64,000 nt of DNA from Flavobacterium sp. GT3R68 (GCF_007109225.1 NZ_VJZK01000005.1:215455-279454); one strand, 5' to 3'. Counted from the first letter of the stretch, positions 8,426 through 20,513 are shown. A program made the numbers and translations. Notes: a model not told the origin generated them from the letters alone.

Positions 8426-8465
8426 AAGGCCAGTGAAATTCTAATTGAATTTTCGCTGGCTTTTA
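8426..8465 (+). terminator. Terminator after tuf
   Basis: GCCAG pairs with CTGGC, extended by GAAA/TTTC, followed by TTTT. It lies immediately before tRNA-Trp. The T-run is short, so partial read-through to tRNA-Trp and secE is likely. Confidence 0.7.
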
Positions 8466-8468
8466 ATT

Positions 8469-8539
8469 ACGGGCGTAGTTCAAGGGTAGAATAGCGGTCT
8501 CCAAAACCGTTGATGGGGGTTCGAATCCCTCCGCCCGTG
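8469..8539 (+). tRNA. tRNA-Trp (anticodon CCA)
   Basis: Acceptor ACGGGCG/CGCCCGT is perfect with discriminator G. The anticodon loop CTCCAAA gives CCA. It sits 17 bases before secE, a common bacterial placement. Confidence 0.95.
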
Positions 8540-8556
8540 CAAAAAACAAAATTATA

Positions 8557-8754
8557 ATGACAAAAGTTGTTAATTACATCAGTGAAGCGTTTGAGGAATT
8601 AAAGTCAAACGTAACTTGGCCAGAATGGGCTGAAGTGCAACGTCTAACGATTATAGTGGCTGTTTTCTCAGTACTATTCGCCTTGGCAACTTGGGGAGTA
8701 GACGAAGTTTTCGCGAAAGCATTAGCTGGATTTTTTACTTGGATAAAAGCTTAA
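8557..8754 (+). CDS. secE: Preprotein translocase subunit SecE
   Basis: A 65-residue single-span SecE, the essential clamp of the SecYEG channel in the inner membrane. The amphipathic helix containing EELKSNVTWPEW is the SecE hallmark, followed by one hydrophobic span (about residues 29-50). It is followed 10 bases later by nusG, the usual secE-nusG pair. Confidence 0.93.
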   Translation: MTKVVNYISEAFEELKSNVTWPEWAEVQRLTIIVAVFSVLFALATWGVDEVFAKALAGFFTWIKA

Positions 8755-8764
8755 TTTTTTTGTG

Positions 8765-9316
8765 ATGACGGACAATAATGTGAAAAAGTGGTATGTTGTT
8801 AGAGCGGTAAGCGGACAAGAGAATAAAGTTAAGGCTTATATCGAAACCGAAATCAACCGATTGGGAATGGGGGATTATATTTCTCAAGTATTAGTGCCTA
8901 CTGAAAAAGTGGTTACTGTGAAAGAAGGAAAAAAAATCACCAAAGACAAAGTCTACTTTCCCGGATATGTAATGATTGAAGCAAATCTTGCTGGTGAAAT
9001 ACCTCATATTATTAAGTCTATAACTAGTGTTATTGGTTTTTTAGGTGAAGTAAAAGGAGGAGATCCTGTGCCGTTAAGACTTTCTGAAGTAAACAGAATG
9101 TTGGGTAAAGTGGATGAATTGTCTGTGAAAACCGACACTCATGCAATACCTTTCAATATAGGTGAAACAATTAAGGTGGTTGATGGTCCTTTCAACGGTT
9201 TCAATGGAACGGTTGAGAAAATCAATGAAGAAAAGCGTAAACTGGAGGTAATGGTGAAAATTTTCGGAAGAAAAACACCTTTAGAGCTGAGTTTTATGCA
9301 AGTTGAAAAAGTATAA
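8765..9316 (+). CDS. nusG: Transcription antitermination factor NusG
   Basis: A 183-residue NusG, which binds RNA polymerase clamp helices and couples to Rho or ribosomal protein S10. The N-terminal NGN domain begins KKWYVVRAVSGQENKV, and the C-terminal KOW motif is in VDGPFNGFNGTVEKI. ATG 8765 follows an in-frame GTG at 8762; ATG is preferred. It leads into rplK with a 63-base gap. Confidence 0.95.
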   Translation: MTDNNVKKWYVVRAVSGQENKVKAYIETEINRLGMGDYISQVLVPTEKVVTVKEGKKITKDKVYFPGYVMIEANLAGEIPHIIKSITSVIGFLGEVKGGDPVPLRLSEVNRMLGKVDELSVKTDTHAIPFNIGETIKVVDGPFNGFNGTVEKINEEKRKLEVMVKIFGRKTPLELSFMQVEKV

Positions 9317-9379
9317 TATCGTTACACATAATAAACCACATACATCGCTTCCAATGATGGTGTGTTAAATTTTTTAAAA

Positions 9380-9817
9380 ATGGCTAAAGAAATTAGTAAA
9401 GTAGTTAAACTACAAGTTAAGGGAGGTGCTGCGAATCCATCGCCACCGGTTGGACCTGCTTTAGGTGCTGCTGGTGTTAATATCATGGAGTTCTGCAAGC
9501 AATTTAATGCAAGAACACAAGATAAAGCCGGCAAAGTTTGCCCAGTGCAAATTACAGTGTACAAAGACAAATCTTTCGAGTTTGTTGTAAAAACACCACC
9601 TGCTGCTATCCAGTTAATGGATGCTGCAAAGCTAAAGTCTGGTTCTGGTGAACCTAATCGTAAAAAAGTAGCAAATGTTACTTGGGACACAATTAGAGTA
9701 ATCGCAGAGGACAAAATGGTTGATTTAAATGCATTCACTATCGAGTCTGCTATGAGCATGATCGCTGGGACAGCTAGATCTATGGGTATAACTGTAACGG
9801 GAGACGCTCCTTTTTAA
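9380..9817 (+). CDS. rplK: 50S ribosomal protein L11
   Basis: A 145-residue L11, the GTPase-centre protein that binds 23S rRNA near the thiostrepton site. The proline-rich N-terminus containing [20 protein letters not shown] is diagnostic. ATG 9380 ([10 protein letters not shown]) fits the family; the upstream GTG at 9362 would add six atypical residues. It is followed 11 bases later by rplA. Confidence 0.96.
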   Translation: MAKEISKVVKLQVKGGAANPSPPVGPALGAAGVNIMEFCKQFNARTQDKAGKVCPVQITVYKDKSFEFVVKTPPAAIQLMDAAKLKSGSGEPNRKKVANVTWDTIRVIAEDKMVDLNAFTIESAMSMIAGTARSMGITVTGDAPF

Positions 9818-9828
9818 TTAAGAAAGAC

Positions 9829-10518
9829 ATGGCAAAATTGACAAAAAAGCAAAAAGAGGCTGCTTCAAAAATTGAAAAGAACAAATTATACTCTTTAAAA
9901 GATGCTGCGGCATTGTTAAAAGTAGTTGCTTCTGCAAAATTTGATGAGTCTGTTGATATCGCAGTTCGTTTGGGTGTAGATCCAAGAAAAGCGAATCAAA
10001 TGGTTAGAGGTGTAGTAACATTGCCTCACGGAACTGGTAAAGACGTTAAAGTATTAGCATTGGTTACTCCGGACAAAGAAGCGGAAGCTTTGGCAGCAGG
10101 AGCAGACTATGTAGGTCTTGACGATTACTTACAAAAAATCAAAGACGGTTGGACAGATGTGGATGTAATCATCACTATGCCGGCAGTTATGGGTAAATTA
10201 GGTCCATTAGGTCGTATTTTAGGACCACGTGGTTTAATGCCAAACCCTAAGACTGGTACGGTAACTATGGATGTTGCAAAAGCAGTTCAGGAAGTTAAAG
10301 CTGGTAAAATCGATTTCAAAGTTGATAAAACCGGTATCGTTCATGCAGGAATCGGAAAAGTTTCTTTTGGAGCTGATCAGATCTATGACAATGCACACGA
10401 AATTATTCAAACATTAATCAAACTTAAACCAACTGCTGCTAAAGGTACCTACATTAAAGGTATTCACCTTACAAGCACTATGAGTCCTGCAATTGCATTG
10501 GACCCTAAAGCAGTATAA
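9829..10518 (+). CDS. rplA: 50S ribosomal protein L1
   Basis: A 229-residue L1 of the ribosomal stalk, which assists tRNA exit and in many bacteria represses its own rplK-rplA mRNA. Signature segments are [31 protein letters not shown] and the C-terminal [19 protein letters not shown] did not see a clear L1-binding mimic ahead of rplK. Confidence 0.96.
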   Translation: MAKLTKKQKEAASKIEKNKLYSLKDAAALLKVVASAKFDESVDIAVRLGVDPRKANQMVRGVVTLPHGTGKDVKVLALVTPDKEAEALAAGADYVGLDDYLQKIKDGWTDVDVIITMPAVMGKLGPLGRILGPRGLMPNPKTGTVTMDVAKAVQEVKAGKIDFKVDKTGIVHAGIGKVSFGADQIYDNAHEIIQTLIKLKPTAAKGTYIKGIHLTSTMSPAIALDPKAV

Positions 10519-10540
10519 TTGGTAGTTAAAAATTTTTAGT

Positions 10541-11035
10541 ATGACTAGAGAAGAAAAATCAATCGCGATTGAAGATTTAACTGCACAGTTAGCTGGTTCA
10601 AATATTGTTTATCTAGCAGATATTTCCGGTCTAAATGCAGAGACAACTTCAAACTTAAGAAGAGCTTGCTATAAAGCAGGTATTAAATTAGAGGTTGTTA
10701 AGAATACTTTGCTTGCAAAAGCAATGGAAGCTTCTGAAAACAATTATGGTGAATTGCCTGCTACATTAACAGGTAATACATGTATCTTTCTTGCAGATGT
10801 AGCAAATGCTCCTGCAAAAATCATGAAAGATTTCCGTAAGAAATCAGATAAGCCTGTATTAAAAGGAGCTTTCATCAATTCTGAAATTTACCTTGGAGAC
10901 AATCTCTTAGATTCATTAGCATCGCTAAAATCGAAAGAGGAAGTTATTGGAGAAATCATTGGATTACTTCAGTCTCCTGCACAAAGAGTTATATCAGCTC
11001 TTATGAACCAATTCAAAGACGAAGAGGTAGCTTAA
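10541..11035 (+). CDS. rplJ: 50S ribosomal protein L10
   Basis: A 164-residue L10 (P0), which anchors L7/L12 dimers to the stalk base. It begins MTREEKSIAIEDLTAQL and has the family segment RACYKAGIKLEVVKNTLL. It lies 22 bases after rplA and 90 bases before rplL. Confidence 0.94.
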   Translation: MTREEKSIAIEDLTAQLAGSNIVYLADISGLNAETTSNLRRACYKAGIKLEVVKNTLLAKAMEASENNYGELPATLTGNTCIFLADVANAPAKIMKDFRKKSDKPVLKGAFINSEIYLGDNLLDSLASLKSKEEVIGEIIGLLQSPAQRVISALMNQFKDEEVA

Positions 11036-11125
11036 TTAAAACTAGCAATAGTTGGAATTAAGCGCATTGAAAACGCGCACATTAATAAATTATATTTTAC
11101 AAATCATTTTAAAACGATAGAAAAA

Positions 11126-11494
11126 ATGGCAGATTTGAAACAATTCGCAGAACAATTAGTTAACCTAACTGTAAAAGAAGTTAACGATTTAGCAACAATA
11201 TTAAAAGACGAGTACGGAATCGAACCAGCTGCTGCAGCTGTAGTAGTTTCAGGTGGTGGAGACGCTGCTGTTGAAGAAGCTCAAACTGAATTTACAGTTA
11301 TGTTAAAAGAAGCTGGTGCTTCTAAATTAGCAGTTGTAAAATTAGTAAAAGAACTTACAGGTTTAGGTCTTAAAGAAGCTAAAGATGTAGTTGATAGTGC
11401 TCCTAGCGCTGTTAAAGAAGGAGTTTCTAAAGAAGAGGCTGAAGGTCTTAAGAAAGCTTTAGAAGAAGCTGGAGCTGTTGTTGAGTTAAAATAA
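11126..11494 (+). CDS. rplL: 50S ribosomal protein L7/L12
   Basis: A 122-residue acidic stalk protein that recruits translation factors. It has an N-terminal dimerisation helix, an Ala/Val-rich hinge ([17 protein letters not shown]) and a C-terminal domain containing the EF-contact segment [21 protein letters not shown] strong hairpin follows at 11517, which probably lowers read-through into rpoB. Confidence 0.97.
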   Translation: MADLKQFAEQLVNLTVKEVNDLATILKDEYGIEPAAAAVVVSGGGDAAVEEAQTEFTVMLKEAGASKLAVVKLVKELTGLGLKEAKDVVDSAPSAVKEGVSKEEAEGLKKALEEAGAVVELK

Positions 11495-11516
11495 CAACAC
11501 ACCGGTTTTAGAACTA

Positions 11517-11559
11517 GGTTTAGGCCTTGGACAAACGTCCAAGGGCCTAAACCATTTTT
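11517..11559 (+). terminator. rplL-rpoB attenuator hairpin
   Basis: GGTTTAGGCC and GGCCTAAACC form a 10-bp stem, extended by TTGGAC/GTCCAA around an AAAC loop, with one bulged G. The tail is ATTTTT. This is the expected place for partial termination that reduces polymerase subunit expression relative to ribosomal proteins. The 203 bases from here to rpoB are AT-rich with no other recognised feature. Confidence 0.8.
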
Positions 11560-11762
11560 CGTATAATAAAATTACAACACGTTTTATTATAATAAAAGTT
11601 TAAAATACGAAAAAATTTTTAATCAATACGAGGAAAGAAAATTATCAAAAGAGTACTGTTGAATAATTTTTAAAGATGTATCGGTTATAAAAAGAAAGTA
11701 TAAATTAAACAGTGTTTTTACACAAAAAAATTACTTTTTTTTAATCAAAATTTTGTCCATTG

Positions 11763-14700
11763 ATGATAACAAATCAGACTGAAAGATTGAATTTTGCCTC
11801 TACTAAAAATATTCCTGACTATCCGGATTTTCTAGATGTTCAGGTTAAGTCATTTAAAGATTTCTTCCAATTGGAAACGAAGTCCGACGAGAGAGGCGAC
11901 GAAGGGTTATACAACACCTTCATGGAAAATTTCCCAATTACAGATACAAGAAATAACTTTGTATTGGAGTTCCTCGATTACTTTGTAGATCCACCACGTT
12001 ATACAATTCAAGAATGTATTGAAAGAGGTCTAACCTATAGTGTGCCGTTAAAAGCAAGATTAAAACTATATTGTACAGATCCAGAGCACGAAGATTTTGA
12101 AACTATTGTGCAAGACGTATATCTTGGAACAATTCCTTACATGACGCCAAGTGGTACTTTTGTTATCAACGGTGCTGAACGTGTGGTTGTTTCGCAATTA
12201 CACAGATCACCAGGGGTTTTCTTTGGACAATCATTCCATGCAAATGGAACCAAATTATATTCTGCCCGTGTTATTCCTTTTAAAGGATCATGGATTGAAT
12301 TCGCTACCGATATCAACAGCGTAATGTACGCGTATATCGATAGAAAGAAAAAATTACCTGTAACGACTTTATTCCGTGCAATAGGTTTCGAAAGAGACAA
12401 GGATATCCTGGAGATTTTCGACCTAGCTGAAGAAATTAAAGTTTCTAAAACAGGACTTAAAAAATATATCGGTAGAAAATTAGCAGCCCGTGTATTGAAT
12501 ACATGGCATGAAGATTTCGTAGATGAAGATACTGGTGAAGTAGTTTCTATCGAACGTAACGAAATTATCTTAGACAGGGATACTATCCTTGACAAAGATA
12601 ATGTGGAAGAAGTAGTGGAATCTAACGTGAAGTCTATCTTGTTACACAAGGAAGACAACAATCAGGTTGATTATTCTATTATCCACAACACGTTACAAAA
12701 AGATCCAACCAATTCTGAAAAAGAAGCCGTTGAGCATATCTACAGGCAATTGCGTAACGCAGAACCGCCTGATGAGGAAACTGCTCGTGGTATTATCGAT
12801 AAATTGTTCTTCTCTGACCAACGTTACAACTTAGGTGAAGTAGGTCGTTACAGAATGAACAAAAAACTTGGTTTGGATATCCCAATGGAAAAGCAGGTCT
12901 TGACCAAAGAAGATATCATTACCATTGTAAAATACCTGATCGAATTGATCAACTCTAAAGCAGAGATTGATGATATTGATCACTTATCAAACCGTCGTGT
13001 TAGAACAGTTGGTGAACAATTGTCTCAACAATTCGGTGTGGGTTTAGCGCGTATGGCGAGAACTATTCGTGAGAGAATGAACGTTAGGGATAACGAGGTG
13101 TTTACACCTATTGATTTGATTAATGCCAAAACATTATCATCAGTAATCAACTCTTTCTTTGGTACCAACCAGTTGTCTCAATTTATGGATCAAACGAATC
13201 CACTTGCTGAGATTACGCACAAAAGAAGATTATCTGCCCTTGGACCAGGTGGACTTTCAAGAGAAAGAGCCGGATTTGAGGTGCGTGACGTTCACTATAC
13301 TCACTACGGTCGTTTGTGTCCGATTGAAACACCAGAGGGACCAAACATTGGTTTGATTTCGTCTCTTGGGGTTTACGCCAAAGTTAACGGAATGGGTTTC
13401 ATCGAAACACCATACCGTAAAGTAACTAATGGTAAAGTAGATTTAAATGCTACTCCAGTATACTTAAGCGCTGAAGAAGAAGAAGGAATGATGATTGCTC
13501 AGGCAAACATTCAAATGGATGCAACAGGAAAAATTACTGCCGACAACGTAATTGCGCGTCAGGAAGGTGATTTCCCGGTAATCGACCCGTCAAAAGTGGA
13601 TTATACCGATGTAGCTCCTAACCAGATTGCTTCGATTTCTGCTTCGTTGATTCCTTTCTTGGAACACGATGATGCGAATAGAGCGTTGATGGGATCAAAC
13701 ATGATGCGTCAAGCCGTTCCATTATTACGTCCGGAAGCACCAATTGTAGGTACAGGTTTGGAACGCCAAGTGGCTTCTGATTCCAGAGTATTGATCAATG
13801 CAGAAGGACATGGTACTGTAGAATATGTGGATGCTAATATCATCACTATTAAATACGACCGTTCTGAAGAAGAAAGAATGGTAAGTTTTGATGCAGATGA
13901 GAAAACATACAACTTAATTAAATTCAGAAAAACGAACCAAAGTTCAAGCATTAACCTGAAACCTATCGTAAGAAAAGGGGACAGAGTAATTCCTGGACAA
14001 GTTCTTTCAGAAGGATATGCTACGCAAAACGGAGAGCTGGCTTTAGGTAGAAACCTAAAAGTGGCGTTTATGCCTTGGAAAGGGTACAACTTCGAGGATG
14101 CTATCGTAATTTCTGAGAAAGTGGTTCGTGATGACATTTTCACCTCCATCCACATCGATGATTATTCATTGGAAGTTAGAGATACTAAATTAGGTAACGA
14201 AGAATTAACGAATGATATTCCAAACGTTAGTGAAGAAGCTACCAAAGATTTAGATGAGAATGGTATGATCAGAATTGGAGCAGAGGTTAAACCTGGCGAC
14301 ATCCTGATCGGAAAAATTACACCAAAAGGAGAATCAGATCCTACTCCGGAAGAGAAATTGCTTCGTGCAATCTTCGGGGATAAAGCAGGAGATGTAAAAG
14401 ATGCTTCGTTAAAAGCGTCTCCATCTTTGCACGGTGTGGTTTTAGATAAAAAACTATTCGCAAGAGCAGTAAAAGATAAACGTAAACGTACTCAGGACAA
14501 GGATGCTTTAGGGGCACTTGAAATGGAATTTGAAGTAAAATTTGTTGAATTAAAAGACAAACTGGTTGAAAAACTTTTCAATATCGTAAACGGAAAAACC
14601 TCTCAGGGTGTAATGAATGATTTGGGTGAAGAAGTTTTGCCAAAAGGTAAAAAATACACTCAAAAAATGTTGAACGCAGTTGAAGATTTTGCTCACTTAA

Positions 14701-15575
14701 GCAAAGGGCAATGGGTTGCTGATGATGAAACCAATAAAATGGTGAATGATCTGATCCATAACTACAAAATTAAGCTGAACGATTTACAAGGTGCGTTAAG
14801 AAGAGAGAAATTCACGATCACTGTTGGAGATGAACTGCCAGCAGGAATCCTGAAATTGGCAAAAGTGTATATCGCTAAAAAACGTAAGTTGAAAGTTGGG
14901 GATAAGATGGCGGGTCGTCACGGTAACAAAGGTATTGTTGCACGTATCGTTCGTCACGAAGATATGCCTTTCCTTGAAGACGGAACACCAGTTGATATCG
15001 TGTTGAACCCACTTGGGGTACCTTCACGTATGAACATCGGTCAGATTTACGAAACGGTTTTAGGTTGGGCTGGACAAAAATTAGGTAGAAAATATGCTAC
15101 TCCAATTTTCGATGGTGCTACTTTAGACCAAATCAATGAATTGACTGACGAAGCTGGAATTCCACGTTTTGGTCATACCTATCTTTATGATGGTGGGACT
15201 GGAGAGCGTTTCCACCAGCCGGCAACCGTAGGTGTGATCTATATGTTAAAATTAGGGCACATGGTTGACGACAAGATGCACGCACGTTCTATCGGACCAT
15301 ACTCGTTGATTACTCAACAACCATTGGGTGGTAAAGCTCAATTTGGAGGGCAGCGTTTTGGAGAAATGGAGGTTTGGGCACTTGAAGCTTATGGAGCATC
15401 AAGCACACTGAGAGAAATCTTGACAGTGAAATCGGATGACGTTATCGGTAGAGCTAAAACTTACGAAGCAATCGTTAAGGGTGAAAGTATGCCGGAACCA
15501 GGATTACCTGAATCGTTCAATGTATTGATGCATGAACTGAAAGGTCTTGGACTTGACATCAGATTAGAAGAATAA
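11763..15575 (+). CDS. rpoB: RNA polymerase beta subunit
   Basis: A 1270-residue beta subunit, normal for Bacteroidota. The rifampicin pocket reads [20 protein letters not shown] then LSALGPGG; the residues equivalent to E. coli Q513, D516, H526 and S531 are all wild type, so no target-based resistance is visible. The [14 protein letters not shown] segment of the active-site region is present. ATG 11763 follows an in-frame TTG at 11760. It is separated from rpoC by an unusually long 307-base spacer. Confidence 0.97.
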   Translation: MITNQTERLNFASTKNIPDYPDFLDVQVKSFKDFFQLETKSDERGDEGLYNTFMENFPITDTRNNFVLEFLDYFVDPPRYTIQECIERGLTYSVPLKARLKLYCTDPEHEDFETIVQDVYLGTIPYMTPSGTFVINGAERVVVSQLHRSPGVFFGQSFHANGTKLYSARVIPFKGSWIEFATDINSVMYAYIDRKKKLPVTTLFRAIGFERDKDILEIFDLAEEIKVSKTGLKKYIGRKLAARVLNTWHEDFVDEDTGEVVSIERNEIILDRDTILDKDNVEEVVESNVKSILLHKEDNNQVDYSIIHNTLQKDPTNSEKEAVEHIYRQLRNAEPPDEETARGIIDKLFFSDQRYNLGEVGRYRMNKKLGLDIPMEKQVLTKEDIITIVKYLIELINSKAEIDDIDHLSNRRVRTVGEQLSQQFGVGLARMARTIRERMNVRDNEVFTPIDLINAKTLSSVINSFFGTNQLSQFMDQTNPLAEITHKRRLSALGPGGLSRERAGFEVRDVHYTHYGRLCPIETPEGPNIGLISSLGVYAKVNGMGFIETPYRKVTNGKVDLNATPVYLSAEEEEGMMIAQANIQMDATGKITADNVIARQEGDFPVIDPSKVDYTDVAPNQIASISASLIPFLEHDDANRALMGSNMMRQAVPLLRPEAPIVGTGLERQVASDSRVLINAEGHGTVEYVDANIITIKYDRSEEERMVSFDADEKTYNLIKFRKTNQSSSINLKPIVRKGDRVIPGQVLSEGYATQNGELALGRNLKVAFMPWKGYNFEDAIVISEKVVRDDIFTSIHIDDYSLEVRDTKLGNEELTNDIPNVSEEATKDLDENGMIRIGAEVKPGDILIGKITPKGESDPTPEEKLLRAIFGDKAGDVKDASLKASPSLHGVVLDKKLFARAVKDKRKRTQDKDALGALEMEFEVKFVELKDKLVEKLFNIVNGKTSQGVMNDLGEEVLPKGKKYTQKMLNAVEDFAHLSKGQWVADDETNKMVNDLIHNYKIKLNDLQGALRREKFTITVGDELPAGILKLAKVYIAKKRKLKVGDKMAGRHGNKGIVARIVRHEDMPFLEDGTPVDIVLNPLGVPSRMNIGQIYETVLGWAGQKLGRKYATPIFDGATLDQINELTDEAGIPRFGHTYLYDGGTGERFHQPATVGVIYMLKLGHMVDDKMHARSIGPYSLITQQPLGGKAQFGGQRFGEMEVWALEAYGASSTLREILTVKSDDVIGRAKTYEAIVKGESMPEPGLPESFNVLMHELKGLGLDIRLEE

Positions 15576-15588
15576 ATTAATTTTAGTT

Positions 15589-15630
15589 TTCAGTTTTCGG
15601 ATAGCAATATCCGGAAACTGATTACTCTTT
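15589..15630 (+). terminator. Terminator-like hairpin after rpoB
   Basis: CAGTTTTCGGATA pairs imperfectly with TATCCGGAAACTG around GCAA. The tail is only ATTACTCTTTTA, so it may be partial or an RNA-processing structure inside the rpoB-rpoC transcript. Confidence 0.5.
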
Positions 15631-15767
15631 TATACAAGTTTTTAGGATTTATACCCGTAAACCGTTCCGATTTTTTATTTGGCCGTAAAGATTTTATAAA
15701 TAGCACTTCAAAAATTAGTTGAAGTTTAGAGAAGTAATTCGCGGTAGTGTTTTAAGTCGAAAGTTTG

Positions 15768-15805
15768 AAAGTCCAAAGTCCAAAGTCCAAAGTCTCCGAG
15801 ACTTT
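15768..15805 (+). repeat. Heptamer tandem array ending in a hairpin, rpoB-rpoC spacer
   Basis: AAAGTCC occurs three times in a row (15768-15788), then AAAGTCT, whose seven bases pair perfectly with AGACTTT (15799-15805) across a CCG loop. The rest of the 307-base spacer (15576-15882) holds the hairpin at 15589 and AT-rich sequence with no gene. Confidence 0.85.
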
Positions 15806-15882
15806 AAAAACTTTATGACATTTGACTTTAGACTAAAACAAGAATCAATTTTTTAATTGCAAATAAATCAATAGTAAAAACT

Positions 15883-18800
15883 ATGATGAATAATAGAAAT
15901 AATAATAAAGATAAGAACCCTGTAAAAAGGTTCGACAAAATTTCGATAGGATTAGCATCACCAGAATCTATCTTGGCTGAGTCAAGAGGTGAGGTGTTGA
16001 AGCCTGAAACTATCAACTACAGAACGCACAAGCCTGAGCGTGATGGTCTTTTCTGCGAACGAATCTTCGGACCTGTAAAAGATTTCGAATGTGCTTGTGG
16101 AAAATATAAAAGAATCCGTTACAAAGGTATCGTTTGCGACCGTTGTGGTGTGGAAGTTACTGAAAAGAAAGTACGTAGAGACAGAGTAGGTCACATCAAT
16201 TTGGTGGTGCCAATTGCTCATATCTGGTACTTCCGTTCACTTCCAAACAAAATCGGTTACATCCTTGGTCTTCCGTCTAAGAAATTAGATATGATCATTT
16301 ACTACGAAAGATACGTAGTAATCCAGGCTGGTAATGCAACCAATGCTGATGGGGAATCTTTGAAAAGATTAGACTTTTTAACTGAAGAGGAATATTTGAA
16401 TATTTTAGATACCCTTCCTCAGGAAAATCAATATTTAGATGATCATGATCCAAATAAATTCGTTGCCAAAATGGGAGCGGAGTGTATCATGGACTTATTG
16501 GCACGTATCGATTTAGACCAATTGTCTTACGAATTACGTCACAGTGCTAATAACGAAACGTCTAAACAACGTAAAACAGAAGCATTAAAAAGATTGCAGG
16601 TAGTGGAATCATTCCGTGAGTCTAACCTGAACCGTGAAAACCGTCCGGAATGGATGATTATGAAAGTGGTTCCTGTTATCCCACCAGAATTACGTCCTCT
16701 TGTGCCGCTTGATGGTGGTCGTTTTGCAACTTCAGATTTGAATGATTTGTACCGTCGTGTAATCATCCGTAACAACCGTTTGAAAAGATTAATGGAGATC
16801 AAAGCTCCTGAAGTTATCTTAAGAAACGAAAAACGTATGTTGCAGGAATCAGTAGATTCATTATTTGACAACACGCGTAAAGCTTCTGCTGTTAAAACAG
16901 AATCTAACAGACCATTGAAATCACTTTCTGATTCATTGAAAGGTAAACAAGGTCGTTTCCGTCAAAACTTACTTGGAAAACGTGTGGATTATTCTGCCCG
17001 TTCGGTAATTGTTGTTGGACCTGAATTAAAATTGTTCGAATGTGGTATCCCAAAGGATATGGCGGCCGAATTATACAAACCTTTCGTTATCCGTAAATTG
17101 ATAGAAAGAGGAATTGTAAAAACTGTAAAATCAGCTAAGAAAATAATAGATAAGAAAGAGCCTGTAGTTTGGGACATCCTTGAAAATGTAATTAAAGGAC
17201 ACCCAATCTTACTGAATCGTGCTCCTACTTTGCACCGACTTGGTATCCAGGCATTCCAGCCAAAATTAATTGAAGGAAAAGCAATCCAGTTGCACCCTTT
17301 AGTTTGTACGGCATTTAATGCGGATTTTGATGGGGATCAGATGGCAGTTCACTTGCCACTTGGACCAGAGGCTATTTTGGAAGCACAATTGTTAATGTTG
17401 GCTTCTCACAATATACTTAACCCTGCTAATGGTGCGCCAATTACTGTACCTTCGCAGGACATGGTACTTGGTCTTTACTATATGACCAAAGAACGTTTGT
17501 CCACTCCGGAGCATAAAATTTTAGGTGAAGGCCTTACTTTTTATTCTGCAGAAGAAGTAAACATTGCATTGAATGAAGGTTGTTTGGAATTGAACGCAAG
17601 AGTGAGAATTCGTGCAAAAGATTTCAACGAAGAAGGAGAATTGGTTTACAAAATTATCCAGACAACTGCCGGACGTGTATTGTTTAATGAAGTAGTACCC
17701 GAAGCAGCAGGTTATATAAATGATGTATTGACCAAGAAAAACCTTAGGGACATTATCGGGCATATCTTGAGCACAACCAATGTACCAACAACGGCTGCGT
17801 TCTTGGATAACATGAAAGATATGGGTTATAAATTTGCCTTTAAAGGAGGATTATCCTTCTCATTGGGTGATATTAGAATCCCAGAACAAAAAACAAAATT
17901 AATCGCGGATGCCAGAGAACAAGTTGAAGGTATTTCGGTAAATTATAACATGGGTCTGATTACCAATAACGAACGTTACAACCAAGTTATTGACGTATGG
18001 ACCTCTGCCAATGCACAGCTTACGGAATTAGCAATGAAAAACATTAGAGAAGACCAACAAGGTTTCAACTCAGTGTATATGATGCTTGATTCTGGAGCAA
18101 GGGGTTCCAAAGAACAGATTCGTCAGTTAACGGGTATGCGTGGTTTGATGGCTAAGCCTAAAAAATCGACTGCCGGTGGTGGTGAAATTATTGAAAACCC
18201 GATTCTTTCTAACTTTAAGGAAGGTCTTTCGATCCTTGAGTATTTTATCTCTACTCACGGTGCGCGTAAAGGTCTTGCGGATACCGCTTTGAAAACGGCG
18301 GATGCCGGATACTTAACAAGAAGACTACATGACGTTTCGCAAGATGTTATTGTTAACATCGAAGATTGTGGTACGTTAAGAGGAGTAGAAGTTTCTGCAT
18401 TGAAAAAGAATGAGGAAATCGTTGAAACTTTAGGAGAAAGAATTTTAGGACGTGTTGCTTTGCAGGATGTTGTGAATCCTTTGACTAATGAAGTTTTGGT
18501 TCGTTCAGGACAGCAAATCACCGAAGCGATCATGAAAGTGATTGAAGTTTCTCCAATTGAAGGAGTCGAAGTTCGTTCACCATTGACTTGTGAAGCTACA
18601 AAAGGTATCTGTGCTAAATGTTACGGTAGAAATTTAGCAACCGGAAGAATGACTCAAAGAGGTGAAGCTGTTGGTGTAATTGCCGCACAGTCTATTGGAG
18701 AGCCAGGAACCCAGTTGACATTACGTACTTTCCACGTTGGAGGGGTTGCGGGTGGTATTTCTGAGGAATCCAGTATCGTTGCTAAATTTGGCGGTCGTTT

Positions 18801-20193
18801 GGAAATCGAAGATTTGAAAACAGTTAAAGGTGAAGATGGTGAAGGTAACGCTGTTGATATTGTGATTTCTCGTTCTACGGAATTGAAATTAATCGATGTC
18901 AAAACAGAAATCCTTTTAGCAACAAATAATATTCCTTACGGTTCAAGTATTTTTGTAAAAGACGGTCAAGTCGTAACAAAAGGAGATGTAATCTGTAAAT
19001 GGGATCCATATAATGGAGTTATTATTTCTGAGTTTACCGGTAAAATTGCTTACGAAGATTTAGAACAAGGACAATCGTTCCAAGTTGAAATCGATGAGCA
19101 GACAGGTTTCCAGGAAAAAGTAATTTCTGAGGGAAGAAACAAAAAATTAATCCCGACTTTATTGATTTACGGTAAAGACAATGAATTGATCCGTTCTTAT
19201 AACTTACCGGTTGGAGCCCACTTGATGGTTGAAAACGGCGAAAAAATTAAGGCTGGTAAGATTTTAGTGAAAATCCCACGTCGTTCTTCAAAAGCTGGTG
19301 ATATTACCGGAGGTTTACCAAGAATTACTGAGTTATTAGAAGCTCGTAATCCTTCAAACCCTGCAGTAGTTTCAGAAATTGATGGTGTTGTTTCTTTTGG
19401 AAAAATCAAAAGAGGTAACCGTGAGATCGTTATCGAATCGAAATTCGGTGAGGTTAAGAAATATCTAGTGAAACTTTCAAGCCAGATTCTTGTTCAGGAA
19501 AATGACTTCGTAAGAGCTGGTGTACCATTGTCTGACGGAGCAATCACTCCGGATGATATATTGAGAATCAAAGGACCAGCTGCTGTTCAACAGTACTTGG
19601 TTAATGAAATTCAGGAGGTATACCGTTTACAAGGGGTAAAAATCAATGACAAACACTTTGAGGTAGTCATCCGTCAAATGATGCGTAAAGTACGTGTTCA
19701 GGATCCGGGAGATACTTTATTCTTAGAAGATCAATTGATTCATACGAAAGACTTTATCGTTGAAAATGATAAGTTGTACGGAATGAAAGTAGTTGAAGAT
19801 GCCGGTGATTCTGAAAATATTAAACCAGGTCAGATTGTTTCTCCTCGTGAATTGCGTGATGAAAATTCTTTATTGAAACGTGGTGATAAAAATTTGGTAG
19901 TGGCCCGTGATGTAATCACTGCAACAGCTACTCCGGTTTTACAAGGTATCACAAGAGCTTCGCTTCAAACGAAATCTTTTATCTCTGCAGCATCGTTCCA
20001 GGAAACTACAAAAGTTCTGAACGAAGCAGCTGTAGCAGGAAAAATAGATTACTTAGAAGGATTGAAAGAAAATGTAATTGTAGGTCACAGAATCCCAGCC
20101 GGTACCGGTATGAGAGAATATGACAATACAATTGTAGGTTCTAAAGAAGACTTTCATGAAATGATGGCTAGTAAAGAAGAGTATAATTATTAA
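15883..20193 (+). CDS. rpoC: RNA polymerase beta' subunit
   Basis: A 1436-residue beta' subunit. The N-terminal zinc ribbon cysteines lie in CACGKYKR and [10 protein letters not shown]. The catalytic Mg-binding triad is D481/D483/D485 in [12 protein letters not shown]. The bridge and trigger region includes [19 protein letters not shown] 15883 is followed by a second ATG at 15886; either could be used. The DUF3467 gene starts 3 bases after its stop, so the two are transcribed together. Confidence 0.98.
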   Translation: MMNNRNNNKDKNPVKRFDKISIGLASPESILAESRGEVLKPETINYRTHKPERDGLFCERIFGPVKDFECACGKYKRIRYKGIVCDRCGVEVTEKKVRRDRVGHINLVVPIAHIWYFRSLPNKIGYILGLPSKKLDMIIYYERYVVIQAGNATNADGESLKRLDFLTEEEYLNILDTLPQENQYLDDHDPNKFVAKMGAECIMDLLARIDLDQLSYELRHSANNETSKQRKTEALKRLQVVESFRESNLNRENRPEWMIMKVVPVIPPELRPLVPLDGGRFATSDLNDLYRRVIIRNNRLKRLMEIKAPEVILRNEKRMLQESVDSLFDNTRKASAVKTESNRPLKSLSDSLKGKQGRFRQNLLGKRVDYSARSVIVVGPELKLFECGIPKDMAAELYKPFVIRKLIERGIVKTVKSAKKIIDKKEPVVWDILENVIKGHPILLNRAPTLHRLGIQAFQPKLIEGKAIQLHPLVCTAFNADFDGDQMAVHLPLGPEAILEAQLLMLASHNILNPANGAPITVPSQDMVLGLYYMTKERLSTPEHKILGEGLTFYSAEEVNIALNEGCLELNARVRIRAKDFNEEGELVYKIIQTTAGRVLFNEVVPEAAGYINDVLTKKNLRDIIGHILSTTNVPTTAAFLDNMKDMGYKFAFKGGLSFSLGDIRIPEQKTKLIADAREQVEGISVNYNMGLITNNERYNQVIDVWTSANAQLTELAMKNIREDQQGFNSVYMMLDSGARGSKEQIRQLTGMRGLMAKPKKSTAGGGEIIENPILSNFKEGLSILEYFISTHGARKGLADTALKTADAGYLTRRLHDVSQDVIVNIEDCGTLRGVEVSALKKNEEIVETLGERILGRVALQDVVNPLTNEVLVRSGQQITEAIMKVIEVSPIEGVEVRSPLTCEATKGICAKCYGRNLATGRMTQRGEAVGVIAAQSIGEPGTQLTLRTFHVGGVAGGISEESSIVAKFGGRLEIEDLKTVKGEDGEGNAVDIVISRSTELKLIDVKTEILLATNNIPYGSSIFVKDGQVVTKGDVICKWDPYNGVIISEFTGKIAYEDLEQGQSFQVEIDEQTGFQEKVISEGRNKKLIPTLLIYGKDNELIRSYNLPVGAHLMVENGEKIKAGKILVKIPRRSSKAGDITGGLPRITELLEARNPSNPAVVSEIDGVVSFGKIKRGNREIVIESKFGEVKKYLVKLSSQILVQENDFVRAGVPLSDGAITPDDILRIKGPAAVQQYLVNEIQEVYRLQGVKINDKHFEVVIRQMMRKVRVQDPGDTLFLEDQLIHTKDFIVENDKLYGMKVVEDAGDSENIKPGQIVSPRELRDENSLLKRGDKNLVVARDVITATATPVLQGITRASLQTKSFISAASFQETTKVLNEAAVAGKIDYLEGLKENVIVGHRIPAGTGMREYDNTIVGSKEDFHEMMASKEEYNY

Positions 20194-20196
20194 GAT

Positions 20197-20508
20197 ATGA
20201 GCGATTCAAAACCACAACAAGGACAAATTAACATTGAGTTGGACGAGGCAACTGCTGAAGGAATCTATTCCAATTTGGCAATTATCAATCATTCTGCATC
20301 AGAATTTGTTTTGGATTTTGTCTGTATCATGCCTGGTACTCCAAAAGCTAAGGTAAAATCAAGAATAGTTTTGACACCGCAGCATGCCAAAAGATTAGTG
20401 AAGGCTTTGGCCGAGAATGTTCACCGTTTTGAAACTACCCATGGGGAAATCAAAGATACCGAGCAACCTCCAATTCCTTTGAATTTTGGTCCTGCCGGGC
20501 AAGCATAA
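20197..20508 (+). CDS. DUF3467 domain protein
   Basis: A 103-residue DUF3467 protein of unknown function. It contains the family-like EGIYSNLAIINHS and VLTPQHAKRLVKALAENV segments and no signal or membrane segment. It starts 3 bases after rpoC and ends at a strong terminator, so it is the last gene of the rpoBC transcript. That fixed placement after rpoC hints at a link with transcription, but this is inference only. Confidence 0.82.
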   Translation: MSDSKPQQGQINIELDEATAEGIYSNLAIINHSASEFVLDFVCIMPGTPKAKVKSRIVLTPQHAKRLVKALAENVHRFETTHGEIKDTEQPPIPLNFGPAGQA

Positions 20509-20513
20509 TTTAG

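Noticed and set aside
12137..12661. 174-codon open frame antisense to rpoB
   Set aside because: It lies entirely inside a highly conserved gene, shows biased composition (Ser/Leu-rich) and has no family resemblance.
13141..13340. Rifampicin-resistance substitution in rpoB
   Set aside because: The residues matching E. coli Q513, D516, H526 and S531 are all wild type.
15768..15805. Heptamer array as a CRISPR
   Set aside because: The unit is 7 bases with no spacers and no cas genes are present.
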